Origin: Eubacterium ruminantium
Lineage (GTDB): Bacteria > Bacillota > Clostridia > Lachnospirales > Lachnospiraceae
Reading direction: 5' to 3'
Length of the DNA: 64,000 bases
Assembly (NCBI RefSeq): GCF_900167085.1
Contig: NZ_FUXA01000004.1
Coordinates: 65,895-129,894, forward strand
The translations under genes were made by a program, and so were the position numbers. Positions 63,026-64,000 of this stretch are shown here, one piece after another. The notes beneath the pieces are model-generated. The model was not told where the DNA came from. It saw nothing but the letters and a program-made list of their open reading frames with translations, and did no database searches. The stretch's first letter is position 1. Each line of letters starts with the position of its first letter.

Positions 63026-64000
63026 TATGTCATTAATAAAAGTTTCAAATCTAACATTTTGCTATGAAGGTAGTTTCGATAATATATTTGATAATGTATC
63101 ATTTTTGGTTGATACGGATTGGAAGTTAGGATTCGTAGGAAGAAATGGAAAAGGAAAGACAACATTTCTGAAGATTCTTCAAGGTGAACTGGAATATGAG
63201 GGGGCTATATCCAAGAGTGTCGAATTTGATTATTTTCCTTATACATTTGATAAGGATGATAAAGAGATTACGGCAATCGATCTTATGGATAAATGGAAAC
63301 CGGGTGTGGAGTTCTGGAGAGTTATGATTGAACTGTCTGAATTAAAGCTGGACAGTGAGATACTTTATAGACCATTTATTACATTAAGTCACGGTGAACG
63401 CACAAAGGTTATGCTTTCGGTTCTTTTCTCGGGAGATAATGATTTTCTTTTGATCGACGAACCGACAAATCATGTTGATATAACCGGGCGCGATATTATA
63501 AAGGATTATCTGGCGCGAAAGAAGGGATTTATACTTGTATCCCATGACAGAGATCTGCTTGATGAATGTGTCGATCATGTGCTTGTACTGAACCGTTCGT
63601 CCATAGAAGTTCAGACAGGTAATTTCAGCAGCTGGCTGGAGAATAAAGAAAAAACAGATGCTTTTAAATTAGCTGAAAATGAAAAGCACAAAAAAGAGAT
63701 AGTCAAACTTAAAATAGCAGCTGACAGAATGTCCAGATGGGCTATTAAAAATGAAAGTACCAAGATCGGATTTGATCCATTAAAAGAGCCTGAAAGATGT
63801 ATAAGCACCAGATCTTACATCGGTGCGAAGACAAAGAAAATGCAGTCAAGAGTAAAAAGCGTTCAGAACAGGATTCAAAAAGAAATAGATGAGAAAGAAG
63901 GGCTTTTGGCCGATATTGAAAGCATATGCGAGCTGAAGATCAATCCGCTTACTCATTATAAAGATACGCTTATTGTGTGCAAGGATGTAAGCATCGGATA
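63026..64000 (+). CDS. Lsa/Vga-type ABC-F ribosome-protection ATPase (runs off the window)
   Basis: Open to the window end, 325 residues visible. Start MSLIKVSNLTFCYEG at the ATG after GGGAG. First ATPase domain: Walker A GRNGKGKTTF (near 39), signature TLSHGERTKV, Walker B FLLIDEPTNHVD and SHDRDLLDECVD. A basic inter-domain linker (about 215-300) with WAIKNESTKIGFDPLKEPER follows. No TM domain, so not a transporter. This N-terminus and linker are those of Lsa-type proteins giving lincosamide, pleuromutilin and streptogramin A resistance. The leader attenuator supports antibiotic-inducible expression. Confidence 0.88.

Overview
The window reads as chromosomal DNA of an anaerobic Clostridia member, most likely Lachnospiraceae (Butyrivibrio/Pseudobutyrivibrio-like). 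The evidence is an AT-rich sequence with strong AGGAGG ribosome binding sites, the block recJ-apt-rel-MBL hydrolase-hemZ-hisS-aspS typical of that family, a papain-like surface protease with aromatic cell-wall-type repeats, and a beta-galactan locus (GH42, GH53). No rRNA, CRISPR array, prophage or plasmid functions were found. Genus-level placement is inference.

Layout. 1-10.1 kb: housekeeping genes (end of recJ, apt, rel, MBL hydrolase, hemZ, hisS, aspS, A24 prepilin peptidase). 10.2-18 kb: PepD dipeptidase, a three-gene ABC-2 exporter on the minus strand, an AraC regulator and a secreted C1 protease. 18-23.2 kb: KtrB/KtrA potassium uptake, a MATE exporter and an acyl-CoA ligase. 23.3-24.9 kb: an intact IS1182-type element that landed in a bidirectional terminator and duplicated its 28-bp hairpin. 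24.9-30.8 kb: a beta-galactan module (GH42, an unrecognised 611-residue protein, a 72-residue zinc ribbon, a cytoplasmic GH53 galactanase) arranged around a 532-bp intergenic region with LacI-type operators and a highly structured leader. 30.9-34 kb: mnmA and a two-component system.

34.3-51.6 kb is a sulfur-metabolism island and the most interesting part. It holds two PLP C-S lyase/synthase-type enzymes, an SGNH hydrolase, a LysR regulator, a taurine/sulfonate-type ABC importer joined to a DUF4418/FtsX/ATPase module, cysK, a noncanonical tRNA-Cys-like element, and a nitrogenase-like operon: NifB-like radical SAM, NifX-like, NifH-like, a second divergent cysteine synthase, NifD-like, NifK-like and a Cys-rich NifX-like protein. 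P-cluster cysteines and the cofactor-ligand cysteine of the D subunit appear conserved, but there is no NifEN, nifV or nifQ, and a cysteine synthase gene lies inside the operon. This argues for a nitrogenase-family reductase acting on a sulfur compound (compare methylthio-alkane reductase) rather than N2 fixation. The importer operon and cysK share a 16-bp palindromic operator about 125 bp upstream of their start codons, suggesting one regulon, perhaps under the adjacent LysR protein.

51.7-64 kb: three ABC transport modules (YxlE/F/G-like; lipoprotein-FtsX-ATPase-FtsX; an MsbA-like half transporter with its ribosome binding site inside a hairpin), a MATE exporter, an AEC permease, a small conserved-looking basic protein, and at the right edge an Lsa-type ABC-F gene preceded by a six-codon leader peptide and a terminator, the layout of antibiotic-inducible attenuation.
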